Part shown: positions 32,255 to 39,307 of the stretch, in pieces | How positions within the stretch are numbered: position 1 is the first letter of the stretch | Layout: the number at the start of each line of letters is the position of its first letter | Assembly: GCA_013314735.1 (NCBI GenBank) | Contig: JABUFD010000001.1 | Coordinates: 62,001 to 126,000 of the forward strand | Length of the DNA stretch: 64,000 nucleotides | Reading direction: 5' to 3' | Origin: Anaerolineae bacterium | GTDB taxonomy: Bacteria; Chloroflexota; Anaerolineae; Anaerolineales; Anaerolineaceae | Made by a program: the position numbers and the translations under genes | Notes under the pieces: generated by a model | What the model was told of the DNA's origin: nothing | What the model saw: only the letters and a program-made list of their open reading frames with translations | Database searches by the model: none

Positions 32255-32372
32255 TGATACAAAAGTCCAGCCCGGCTGAGCCGCTCACCTACATCCGGGC
32301 CTAAATTTACCATCGAACTTCCAGATCTGGCGGTTCGATGGTTTTCCAGGTGGCTTCTGGGATAGCCGCTTT
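32255..32372. repeat. dispersed intergenic repeat, copy A
   Basis: Sequence shared with 56296-56415: ACAAAAGTCCAGC, a small CGGC-TGA-GCCG hairpin, CTACATC, and a 3' block (32326-32352) identical to 56370-56396 at 26 of 27 positions. It contains a 10-bp hairpin (ACCATCGAAC 32309-32318 with GTTCGATGGT 32333-32342, followed by TTT) whose loop holds the palindrome CCAGATCTGG. It fills the gap between the convergent lipoprotein and GT2 genes and may act as a bidirectional terminator. Confidence 0.7.
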
Positions 32373-33113
32373 TTACGCAGAAGTACGGTCGTACAATCCG
32401 CGGCGGCGGTTGCGCTTGATGCGGAAGGTATCCTTCACCATGTCGATCGTATCGCGCACCACGCGAACACGGCTGTCGGTATCGAAATACCAGTGGATGC
32501 CGATTTCCTTGACCCTGTACCCGCGCAGGTTGGCGATGTAGAGGATTTCAGTGTCGAAGGCCATCCCGGCTGCGGTTTGCAGCGGGAACAGGTCTTCCGC
32601 CGGACGGGCGCGGAAGCACTTGAAACCGCATTGTGAATCCTGGTACTGCGGCAGGATCAGCAGGCGAATGAGGGTATTAAAGATGCGTCCCATCACGTGG
32701 CGGTACTGCGGCTCATCAATGCGGACAGAATCTTTGGCTTCCCGCGAGGCGATGGCGATATCAACATCACCTGCCAGCAGGGGGGGAATGAACTTGGCGA
32801 CATCCCCGATCGGCATGCTCAGGTCGACGTCGAGGAACATGCGGTATTCCCCGCGGGCGGCGAGCATGCCGGCACGCACCGCCAGTCCTTTGCCGCGTGC
32901 GTTTTCCTTTAATACCGTCAAGGCCGCGAAGCGCTCGCGGAAGGCGCAGGCGACCTCGTAAGTGCGGTCAGCGCTGCCGTTTTCCACCACAATGATCTCC
33001 CCCGCAAACGGCTGCGCCTCCAGGAAGGCGATCGCTTGTTCGAGGGCGTTGGGCAGGCGCAGCTCTTCGTTGTGCGCCGGGAAAATGAGCGATAAAAACG
33101 GTCGTTCAGGCAT
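32373..33113 (-). CDS. GT2 glycosyltransferase, dolichyl-phosphate glucosyltransferase-like
   Basis: A 246-residue GT2 enzyme of the DPG/DPM synthase type: PFLSLIFPAHNEELRLPNAL (about 5-24), GEIIVVENGSADRTYEVACAF, ENARGKGLAVRAGMLAARGEYRMFLDVDLSMPIGDVAKFI with the DxD-like DVD (about 95), QDSQCGFKCFRARPAEDLFP, and VKEIGIHWYFDTDSRVRVVRDTIDMVKD. Such enzymes load a sugar from an NDP donor onto polyprenyl phosphate for later transfer outside the membrane. No C-terminal membrane helices are present, so it is peripheral. The gene is convergent with the lipoprotein gene; copy A of the dispersed repeat lies between them. Confidence 0.87.
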   Translation of the reverse strand: MPERPFLSLIFPAHNEELRLPNALEQAIAFLEAQPFAGEIIVVENGSADRTYEVACAFRERFAALTVLKENARGKGLAVRAGMLAARGEYRMFLDVDLSMPIGDVAKFIPPLLAGDVDIAIASREAKDSVRIDEPQYRHVMGRIFNTLIRLLILPQYQDSQCGFKCFRARPAEDLFPLQTAAGMAFDTEILYIANLRGYRVKEIGIHWYFDTDSRVRVVRDTIDMVKDTFRIKRNRRRGLYDRTSA

Positions 33114-33167
33114 GCGCTTAAGTGTACCAGAATGAAGTCAAATTGATTGCAAAGTGGGGTGGATTTG

Positions 33168-33779
33168 TTACCCGGTTTTTTGAAACAGGTAGAGGAATGC
33201 TGTTCGGGTAAACGCCGCGCCTTTCCCTTTTTCATGGATCCATTCGATCGTAAAGTGTTCCGGGTTTTTGGGGATAAAATACGACCCCAGCCTGTTCTGA
33301 TCCAGCGTGAATTGCCCTTTGCGCTGGTGAAGCGCTCCGATGAATGTGTAATCAGGATCCAAAAAGGCTATGGATGCATCATCGTGTGAATTATTCGCCA
33401 ATAAATAACCGCTCTGCTTCAGGTATGCTTTGCAAGGTTGCGATATAACCCCGGCATAGAGTGAGATCAGCAGGTCAAAGCTGTAAAAGGGTTCCGGGAT
33501 GGGATCGGTGTAGGATTGTGGATGAAAGCGAAAGATGGGTTCAAGCATCCCCTGCCTTCTCTGATGGATGATCTCGCTTGCGGTGGATTCTCGGAAGAAA
33601 CGTGCTGCGTTTCGGTCGCTATCAACGTAAACGACTTCAGGGAGGTAGAAGGACGGCGCAATGTGCACGAAACATCCAGGGTACAACGCTTTTTGAATCG
33701 CAAAAGTCTCCTGCAGCAACTGCCATAAGCTGAGCAGTTCATAATCACGGTCGATGTAATAATGCTGGTACAGTGTCAT
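33168..33779 (-). CDS. uncharacterised methyltransferase-like protein
   Basis: A 203-residue protein without signal peptide or membrane helix. The ATG at 33779 is used; a TTG at 33809 would add 10 residues. The middle part resembles a degenerate SAM-methyltransferase fold: YPGCFVHIAPSFYLPEVVYVDSDRNAARFF could be strands 1-2 with an acidic ribose-binding end, and FDLLISLYAGVISQPCKAYLKQSGYLLANNSHDDASIAFLD looks like the strand 4 to strand 5 region. The glycine-rich SAM loop (GxGxG) is missing. I do not know a characterised homolog. It is monocistronic, between the GT2 and tRNA-Pro. Confidence 0.6.
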   Translation of the reverse strand: MTLYQHYYIDRDYELLSLWQLLQETFAIQKALYPGCFVHIAPSFYLPEVVYVDSDRNAARFFRESTASEIIHQRRQGMLEPIFRFHPQSYTDPIPEPFYSFDLLISLYAGVISQPCKAYLKQSGYLLANNSHDDASIAFLDPDYTFIGALHQRKGQFTLDQNRLGSYFIPKNPEHFTIEWIHEKGKGAAFTRTAFLYLFQKTG

Positions 33780-33935
33780 TGGATCGGGTATTTTTCCTGT
33801 CGATGGCAAAGGCGGTAGTATCTATACTTCACTATCATACCTGATAAATCGTGGAATAAGAACAAGCGTATCGATTGCCAGAAATGAGGATACAGGCTTG
33901 TTTTAATGCAAAGTACCCTGGACGGCATCGTTCAT

Positions 33936-33965
33936 TAAAAAATCCAGGGTGTTGTCCCTGGATTT
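33936..33965 (-). terminator. rho-independent terminator after tRNA-Pro
   Basis: Stem AAATCCAGGG (33940-33949) with CCCTGGATTT (33956-33965). Read on the minus strand the second arm runs into TTTTTTAA, 15 bases past the tRNA 3' end. Confidence 0.85.
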
Positions 33966-33979
33966 CCTGGAAAAGACAG

Positions 33980-34052
33980 TCGGGGTGGGCGGACTTGAAC
34001 CGCCGACCTCTGCGTCCCAAACGCAGCGCGCTTCCAACTGCGCTACACCCCG
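33980..34052 (-). tRNA. tRNA-Pro (TGG anticodon)
   Basis: A 73-base cloverleaf on the minus strand. Acceptor CGGGGTG pairs with CACCCCG. The anticodon stem CTGCG/CGCAG closes TTTGGGA, giving TGG; the T stem GGCGG/CCGCC closes TTCAAGT. The discriminator is A and CCA is not encoded. The C1-G72 first pair is typical of bacterial tRNA-Pro. Confidence 0.95.
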
Positions 34053-34147
34053 GCAGGCAAAAGTATAAACCGCGGGGGTCAAATCGTCAAGGAAACGCCG
34101 CCGGCCTGCGATTGGCGCGCGCGCGGGTTCGCGGTTAAAATGGAAGG

Positions 34148-35059
34148 ATGAAGAAACAATGTTGGGTGACTGTGGTGTTGGGCTTGCTCCTGCTGGCAGG
34201 CTGCCGCAAGGCACAGGCCTGGAGCGCGGATAACAACGCGGCGGAATGGGTGAAAGCCAGCCCGACCGTGAGCGTTGCTGCCACCGCGGTCATGACCGCT
34301 TCGCCCAGCGCGGCGCCGGCAACCGCCACCGCCCAGCCCAGCCCTACTCCGCCGCGCTGCACCGACAGCAATGGGCGGGTGGAAGCATTTGAGATCACCG
34401 CCGCCGGATTCAGCGAGCCGCTCGCCTTCAGCGTCTACCTGCCGCCGTGTTATGCCGAAAACGAGCCGGAGGACGGCTACCCGTATGTGATCCTGCTGCA
34501 CGGGCAGACCTATACCGAGCAGCAGTGGATGGACCTGGGACTGCCGCAAGTGATGGACCGCCTGGTCACGGCGGGAGACATTCCGCCCTACGTGGTGGTG
34601 ATGCCTTTCGAATCGCCGGCGTATTATAACCTTTACAACATCGCTCTCACGCGCGATCTGCTGCCGTGGCTGGTGGATAACCTGGCGGTGTGCGATGACT
34701 TCGCCTGCCGTGGCATCGGGGGGATTTCGCGCGGGGGTGGGTGGGCGTTGTACACCCTGTTCCAGGAACCGGGCATCTTCTCCTCGCTGGGGTTGCACAG
34801 CACACCGGCCTTCGATAACACACCCTATTACATCCGCCGCGCGATCCAGGAGATGACCGATGACCAGTACCCGCGCATCTACATGGATATCGGTGCCAAC
34901 GACTACTGGTATCCATATGCCTGGAATGTGAAGGTGTTCTTTGATGAGAACAGCATCGCGCATGAATGGCACGAATACGAGGGGAAGCACGAAGATGCCT
35001 ACTGGGCAGCGCACCTGGAGGAGTACCTGCGCTGGTACGGAATGGGCTGGCAGGAATGA
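34148..35059 (+). CDS. secreted esterase, alpha/beta hydrolase (lipoprotein)
   Basis: A 303-residue enzyme. The N-terminus MKKQCWVTVVLGLLLLAGC is a lipoprotein signal (lipobox LAGC), followed by an Ala/Thr/Pro linker (about 25-70). The catalytic domain resembles the esterase-D / enterochelin-esterase fold: AFSVYLPPCYAENEPEDGYPYVILLHGQTYTEQQWMDLG, nucleophile Ser194 in GIGGISRGGGWALY, a likely acid in MDIGANDYWYP and the catalytic His in EYEGKHEDAYWAAHL. It probably acts outside the membrane on esters of unknown type. The gene is divergent from tRNA-Pro and followed by a 235-bp gap before the CBS gene; a weak hairpin with a T7 run (about 35207-35229) lies there. Confidence 0.82.
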   Translation: MKKQCWVTVVLGLLLLAGCRKAQAWSADNNAAEWVKASPTVSVAATAVMTASPSAAPATATAQPSPTPPRCTDSNGRVEAFEITAAGFSEPLAFSVYLPPCYAENEPEDGYPYVILLHGQTYTEQQWMDLGLPQVMDRLVTAGDIPPYVVVMPFESPAYYNLYNIALTRDLLPWLVDNLAVCDDFACRGIGGISRGGGWALYTLFQEPGIFSSLGLHSTPAFDNTPYYIRRAIQEMTDDQYPRIYMDIGANDYWYPYAWNVKVFFDENSIAHEWHEYEGKHEDAYWAAHLEEYLRWYGMGWQE

Positions 35060-35294
35060 CAATCACAATGACTGCGGCTGATTTTCATACGCATTTCTAA
35101 CAAAATCGGTGGGATTTCGGCGTGCAATGGTGGCTGGAATCTAGTACAATAGAACTGGTTACAACTGAGCGGCGAGCAGCCAACGCATAACTTATTGGTT
35201 CATTACTGGTGGTTCTGAGCCATTTTTTTATTAATACCCAACCTGCCCGTCAGGTATGTAAAATAACATCAATCACTGCAATGAGGAGTTGAAC

Positions 35295-35948
35295 ATGATC
35301 GTCAAAGAAAGAATGTCGCACCCGGTAAAGACCATCGGACCCGATGTGCCCGTGATGGAAGCCCTGAAACGCATGCACAAGGACCGCATCAGCACGTACC
35401 CGGTAGTGGATGCGCGTGGAAAGATGTTGGGGCTTGTATCTGAAACTGACCTGCTGAAGGCATCTCCCTCAGAGGCAACCACGCTGAGTGTGTGGGAGAT
35501 CAATTCATTGTTGAGCAAGATCACTGTGGGCAAGGTAATGACCCATGAAGTGATCACGATTACCGAAGATACCGTGGTGGAAGAAGCTGCCCGCATCATG
35601 GTGGATAATGACATTGACGGCCTGCCGGTGATGCGCGGATCCGAATTGGTGGGCTTCATCTCTGAAGGCGACCTGTTTTCCCTGTTTTTGGAAATGCTTG
35701 GGGCGCGCAACGCCGGCATTCGTGTCAGCGTGGTGGTCAAAGAAACCGAAGGTGCGCTGTACGAACTCAGCAAAGCATTGTTTGAAGCCGGCGGCAATTT
35801 CTCGTCATTTACGGCTTTTCTGGGTGAAACCACCGAAACCCGCGAATTTGTCTTTAAAGTGACCGGGTTATCAGAGGAGGCCTTGAGCAAGGTGATCGAA
35901 CCGCATGTGGAGAAGATCCTCGATATGCGCCGGGTGAATCTGATCTAG
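35295..35948 (+). CDS. CBS-pair and ACT domain protein
   Basis: A 217-residue cytoplasmic protein. Two CBS motifs (about 1-58, MIVKERMSHPVKTIGPDVPVMEALKRMHKDRISTYPVVDARGKMLGLVSETDLL; about 76-130, VGKVMTHEVITITEDTVVEEAARIMVDNDIDGLPVMRGSELVGFISEGDLF) would bind an adenine nucleotide as a Bateman module. They are followed by an ACT-like domain (about 142-217, IRVSVVVKETEGALYELSKALFEAGGNFSSF). The combination is common in small regulatory proteins resembling AcuB, but no partner enzyme is adjacent. The ATG at 35295 has GAGGAG upstream. Confidence 0.85.
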   Translation: MIVKERMSHPVKTIGPDVPVMEALKRMHKDRISTYPVVDARGKMLGLVSETDLLKASPSEATTLSVWEINSLLSKITVGKVMTHEVITITEDTVVEEAARIMVDNDIDGLPVMRGSELVGFISEGDLFSLFLEMLGARNAGIRVSVVVKETEGALYELSKALFEAGGNFSSFTAFLGETTETREFVFKVTGLSEEALSKVIEPHVEKILDMRRVNLI

Positions 35949-36118
35949 CTCATGCGATCGGAGGGCGGCTGGCGTGAACCTCTTGCGTCCAGCTGCTTTT
36001 GGCTGTCAGCAGGTTGCTGTGCCCCGGGTATTTCGACAAATTCCCTGGGCTGATTTCGGGAATGAATCTTGCAATTTCAGCTATAATAATATTCGAACGC
36101 AGAGCGAGAGGATACGAC

Positions 36119-36487
36119 GTGGAAAATCGACGCTTACAATGGTTTCTTGTGGCAATCGGGGCAGGCCTGGTCCTTGGTTTGATCCTGGGCTGGTCGATGT
36201 TTGCCCGTAAAGCCGCTGACCTGCAGCTGCAGGATTTGCGCGAAGATTACCAGGTGGACTATGTGTTGATGGTCGCCACTATTTACGGCCAGGACAAAGA
36301 CCTGGCAGCTGCCAGGGCGCGACTGATGCCGCTGGCAGAAGACACAGAAGAGATGATCGACCTGGTCAAACAGGCGATGGCCACCCCAGCCATCAGCGGG
36401 GTGTCCAATGACTTGCAGGCACTGGGATTGCTGCTGAATGCGCTGCAAGGTGCCGGTGCTGCTGTTCCGATGGGGGTGATGGCATGA
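36119..36487 (+). CDS. small single-pass membrane protein, function unknown
   Basis: A 122-residue protein. The GTG at 36119 has AGAGAGGA upstream; the open frame before it reads through the promoter region. One N-terminal membrane helix (QWFLVAIGAGLVLGLILGWSMF, about 7-28) is followed by an extracellular helical region (ADLQLQDLREDYQVDYVLMVATIYGQDKDLAAARARLMPL) that resembles a helical-hairpin repeat. Its stop overlaps the next ATG by four bases. The downstream gene has the same N-terminal plan, so they look like diverged tandem copies acting together at the membrane. Confidence 0.75.
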   Translation: MENRRLQWFLVAIGAGLVLGLILGWSMFARKAADLQLQDLREDYQVDYVLMVATIYGQDKDLAAARARLMPLAEDTEEMIDLVKQAMATPAISGVSNDLQALGLLLNALQGAGAAVPMGVMA

Positions 36488-37383
36488 TTCGTGAAGAACG
36501 TACCACACAACGAACCCAGGGAAGTTCCCTTTACCTGCTGACTGGTGCGATCATTGGCCTGGTGATGGGGCTGATCTTCTCTCTTGCGATAGCTCCGCTG
36601 CGCTACAAGGACGCCACCCCAGACCTGCTCACTGCTGATGCACAGACGCAGTATAAGGTCCTCATTGCCCAGGCCTATGCCGCCGAACATGATATGGGGC
36701 GGGTGCAGGCACGGTGGGCTGCTTTCAATGTGCAAAATATCCAGGTGGATTTGCATACCCTGCTCGGTCAGCTTTCTGCTGAGGAGGGGTATAATGCCAA
36801 CGCTGTTGCCCTGGATTACCTGCTGTACGATATGCGCGGCGGGGAGCGCCCGACAGAGGCGGAACCCACCGCAACCCCAGAGCCGGAGGATACCTCGCAG
36901 GAACTGGAAGTGACCGAAGTGGCGCAGGTGGAAACCGAGGCCACTCCGGTGGAGAATGCGGCTGAACCGGAAGCCACTGTATCCGAAGAGGAATCGGCAT
37001 TGCCCGATGAGACGCAGCCGCCCATCCCAACCAGTACCGTTGTGGCTGCCGTCAGCAAGCCGTTCCAATTGCAGGAACGGCTTGTTTTGTGTGAGGAACA
37101 GGCGCCGCGCTTGCTCCAGGTTCAGGTGCGTGATGATGAAGGCAATCCATTGCAGGGCATCCCGATCCTGCTCAGCTGGCCTTCCGGTTCCGAGGTGTTC
37201 TACACCGGGCTGTTTCCGGCGTTTGATGAAGGATATGCTGATTACGACATGGACCCGAACGAAACCTACCGCATCCAGGTTGGTTTCAGCGGGGCGATTG
37301 TGGACGGCATTCGGGTGAATTCCTGCGAGCGGGAGGATGGCACAACCTATCCGGGCGGATGGTGGCTGGCATTCCAACCTTGA
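36484..37383 (+). CDS. membrane-anchored protein with acidic linker and C-terminal beta domain
   Basis: A 299-residue protein: N-terminal membrane helix (LYLLTGAIIGLVMGLIFSLAIAPL, about 16-39), a helical segment (LLTADAQTQYKVLIAQAYAAEHDMGRVQARWAAFNVQNI) like that of the upstream gene, and a long Glu/Thr/Pro linker (about 120-185). The C-terminal beta domain (about 195-299) contains LLQVQVRDDEGNPLQGIPILLSWPSGSEVFYTGLFPAFDEGYADYDMDPNETYRIQV, which reads like a Big1/SdrD-B-type carrier fold. No catalytic site is seen. It is coupled to the upstream gene (ATGA) and convergent with an LCP gene. Confidence 0.75.
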   Translation: MIREERTTQRTQGSSLYLLTGAIIGLVMGLIFSLAIAPLRYKDATPDLLTADAQTQYKVLIAQAYAAEHDMGRVQARWAAFNVQNIQVDLHTLLGQLSAEEGYNANAVALDYLLYDMRGGERPTEAEPTATPEPEDTSQELEVTEVAQVETEATPVENAAEPEATVSEEESALPDETQPPIPTSTVVAAVSKPFQLQERLVLCEEQAPRLLQVQVRDDEGNPLQGIPILLSWPSGSEVFYTGLFPAFDEGYADYDMDPNETYRIQVGFSGAIVDGIRVNSCEREDGTTYPGGWWLAFQP

Positions 37384-37400
37384 ATGCCCTTGGGCAATAA

Positions 37401-37427
37401 AAAAACCGGTTCCATGGTAGGAACCGG
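37401..37427 (-). terminator. rho-independent terminator after the LCP gene
   Basis: Stem CCGGTTCC (37406-37413), loop ATGGTA, complement (37420-37427). On the minus strand it is followed by a T run (the A tract 37399-37405). It sits between the convergent 36484 and 37457 genes and may serve both. Confidence 0.8.
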
Positions 37428-37456
37428 CATTGGTATATAAGGGGGAGAAACAAGCA

Positions 37457-38920
37457 TCAAGGCATGGGGTTATTGACCGCCCAATCGGAGCCCAGAATGA
37501 CCGCGATATCCGCCTGTGCCTGGGGATCATAGCGGTTGAGAATTTGGGATGGCGCTATTCCCATCAATTCCGCCAGGTATTGCAGTGCGTATGGTGTTCC
37601 ATTGTAGAGGATGATGCGGGTGACGTCGTATAATCCGTCAGCGTTCTGGGTGGCGGCAACGGTCAGCCCCTGCTGTGCCAGGTAATTTGCGGTTTCCGAG
37701 GCCAGGCCTTCTGTCAGGGTGCCGTTCATGATCGCGATACGGGCACCTTCTTCCTGCGCCAGTTCCAGCGCGGAAAGACCCTGGTTGGCGAGTGGACTGG
37801 CGACCCCATTGGAGGTAAAAATTTCATCGCGCAGCAGGCGGATTTCGTCGGGGATCGGGATCAGGATATCCAGCCCGGTGGGGTCTTTCGAAGTGTATAA
37901 CACATCAGGCCCGATAATGCCGCGTTCGATGTCCCGCATTTCAATTTCCAGCGCCAGCACACCCAGCTGCATAATGTTATCGAAGGTGAGGTTGGTATGA
38001 ACACCTTCAGACAGACGGGCGTAGATACTGCCGGCATTGGTGATAAGGGTTGGCAGGATTTTGGGATGCAGCACCTGGCGGCGGATGCCCATGATTACAT
38101 CCTGCTGGCGCTGCGCGCGGTCAAAATCACCGCCTTCAGTTTTACGGGCACGGGCATACGCCAGGGCATAATTGCCCGGCAGGTTGTATTCCCCGGCTTC
38201 GAGCGTGACTTTCTTGAACGATCCGAAATCGGGATAATCGAGCGGGTACAGGACAATATCTTCCGGCACTTCCACAAACACCCCGCCGATCTCATCAATC
38301 AGGTGGATGAATGTAATAAAGTCCACCTGGGCATAGTAATGCACCGGGACGCCGAGGAAATTTTCCACCGTTTCTGCGGCCAGGGCAGGTCCGCCGCCCG
38401 GCAGCTTGTAGGCCTCACCGAGATAATAGGCGGTGTTGATCTTGCCGTAATCAAAGCCGGGGATATTGACCCACAGGTCACGCGGGATGGAGAGCATGCC
38501 CGCTGTGCGAGTGATCGGGTCAATCGTGAACAGGATCATCGTATCAGACCGGCTGGCCTCCGTACCCGCTTCCCAATCCCGGTAATCGAGGCCCAAAAAG
38601 AGGATATTGACACGGCTGGCGCCGTCCCATTTGGGAACAGAGTCCAGCGGATTGACATTCGGGATATCCATGTTAACAGCCTGGTCGATGATGGTTTCGA
38701 CATCTTCGCCGCTTGCACCTTGCTGCGCCCCCTGTTCCTGTGGCAATGATGGCACGCCTGGGATTTCTGTCAGCGTCCATGACTGGGTTAGATCACGCGC
38801 AAAAAAGAAAAGACCGATGCCTGCGCCAATTGCCAGTACCAAGGCAACAGCGATGATGATCACATTCGACTTGCTGAGTGGGATGCCCAGTAATGTACGG
38901 GGGTGTTCAATCTCTGTCAT
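37457..38920 (-). CDS. LytR-CpsA-Psr (LCP) family protein with LytR_C domain
   Basis: A 487-residue membrane-anchored transferase. One N-terminal helix (VIIIAVALVLAIGAGIGLFFFA, about 20-41), then the LCP domain (about 102-300) with the canonical sites NILFLGLDYRDW, SRSDTMILFTIDP, AGMLSIPRDLWVNIPG, KINTAYYLG and YARARKTEGGDFDRAQRQQDVI. A C-terminal LytR_C-type domain (about 385-487) starts RIAIMNGTLTEGLASETANYLAQQGLTV. LCP enzymes attach teichoic-acid-like or capsular glycans to the wall. Unlike the copy at 7316-8449, all charged catalytic motifs are present. The gene is 40 bp downstream of the Trm112-like gene on the same strand. Confidence 0.9.
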   Translation of the reverse strand: MTEIEHPRTLLGIPLSKSNVIIIAVALVLAIGAGIGLFFFARDLTQSWTLTEIPGVPSLPQEQGAQQGASGEDVETIIDQAVNMDIPNVNPLDSVPKWDGASRVNILFLGLDYRDWEAGTEASRSDTMILFTIDPITRTAGMLSIPRDLWVNIPGFDYGKINTAYYLGEAYKLPGGGPALAAETVENFLGVPVHYYAQVDFITFIHLIDEIGGVFVEVPEDIVLYPLDYPDFGSFKKVTLEAGEYNLPGNYALAYARARKTEGGDFDRAQRQQDVIMGIRRQVLHPKILPTLITNAGSIYARLSEGVHTNLTFDNIMQLGVLALEIEMRDIERGIIGPDVLYTSKDPTGLDILIPIPDEIRLLRDEIFTSNGVASPLANQGLSALELAQEEGARIAIMNGTLTEGLASETANYLAQQGLTVAATQNADGLYDVTRIILYNGTPYALQYLAELMGIAPSQILNRYDPQAQADIAVILGSDWAVNNPMP

Positions 38921-38960
38921 TTAATCTGAAGAACCTGTCTATAGGAATGGAATTATTTTT

Positions 38961-39188
38961 TCAACGCATGTCAGGCGGGGGTACCGGCAAAGATTCGGTT
39001 TCCGTATTTTGCCACTTATCGCCTTCATCAATCAACATCACGGGGATATCATCGACCACGGGGTATTTCCGCTGGCAATCCTCGCAAATCAGCCAGGTAT
39101 CCTGGTAAACGGTCAGGTTCCCGGTGAGGCCTTCTTTGCGGACACAGACCGGGCAGCGCAAAATCTCCAGCAGTTCAGCTTTAACCAT
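38961..39188 (-). CDS. Trm112 family zinc-binding protein
   Basis: A 75-residue protein with the family pattern MVKAELLEILRCPVCVRKEGLTG..LICEDCQRKYPVVDDIPVMLIDEG. Two CxxC pairs (about 12-15 and 39-42) bind zinc, and YPVxDDIPVML is the conserved end. Trm112 proteins activate methyltransferases; many bacterial copies have no defined partner. The ATG at 39188 has GGAGG upstream. It lies between VanW and LCP genes on the same strand. Confidence 0.88.
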   Translation of the reverse strand: MVKAELLEILRCPVCVRKEGLTGNLTVYQDTWLICEDCQRKYPVVDDIPVMLIDEGDKWQNTETESLPVPPPDMR

Positions 39189-39307
39189 GTTTTCCTCCGC
39201 ACGTATCAATGGAAATTAAGTTGCCAGGACATGCACAACAAAAGCAGACTGCCTGATCCTGACGGATTGATTTTACCATGTTTGCTTCAACACCTGCTGA
39301 ATGACTA

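Noticed and set aside
35161-35230. Riboswitch upstream of the CBS-ACT gene
   Set aside because: Only a weak five-base stem with a T7 run is visible; no conserved motif was recognised.
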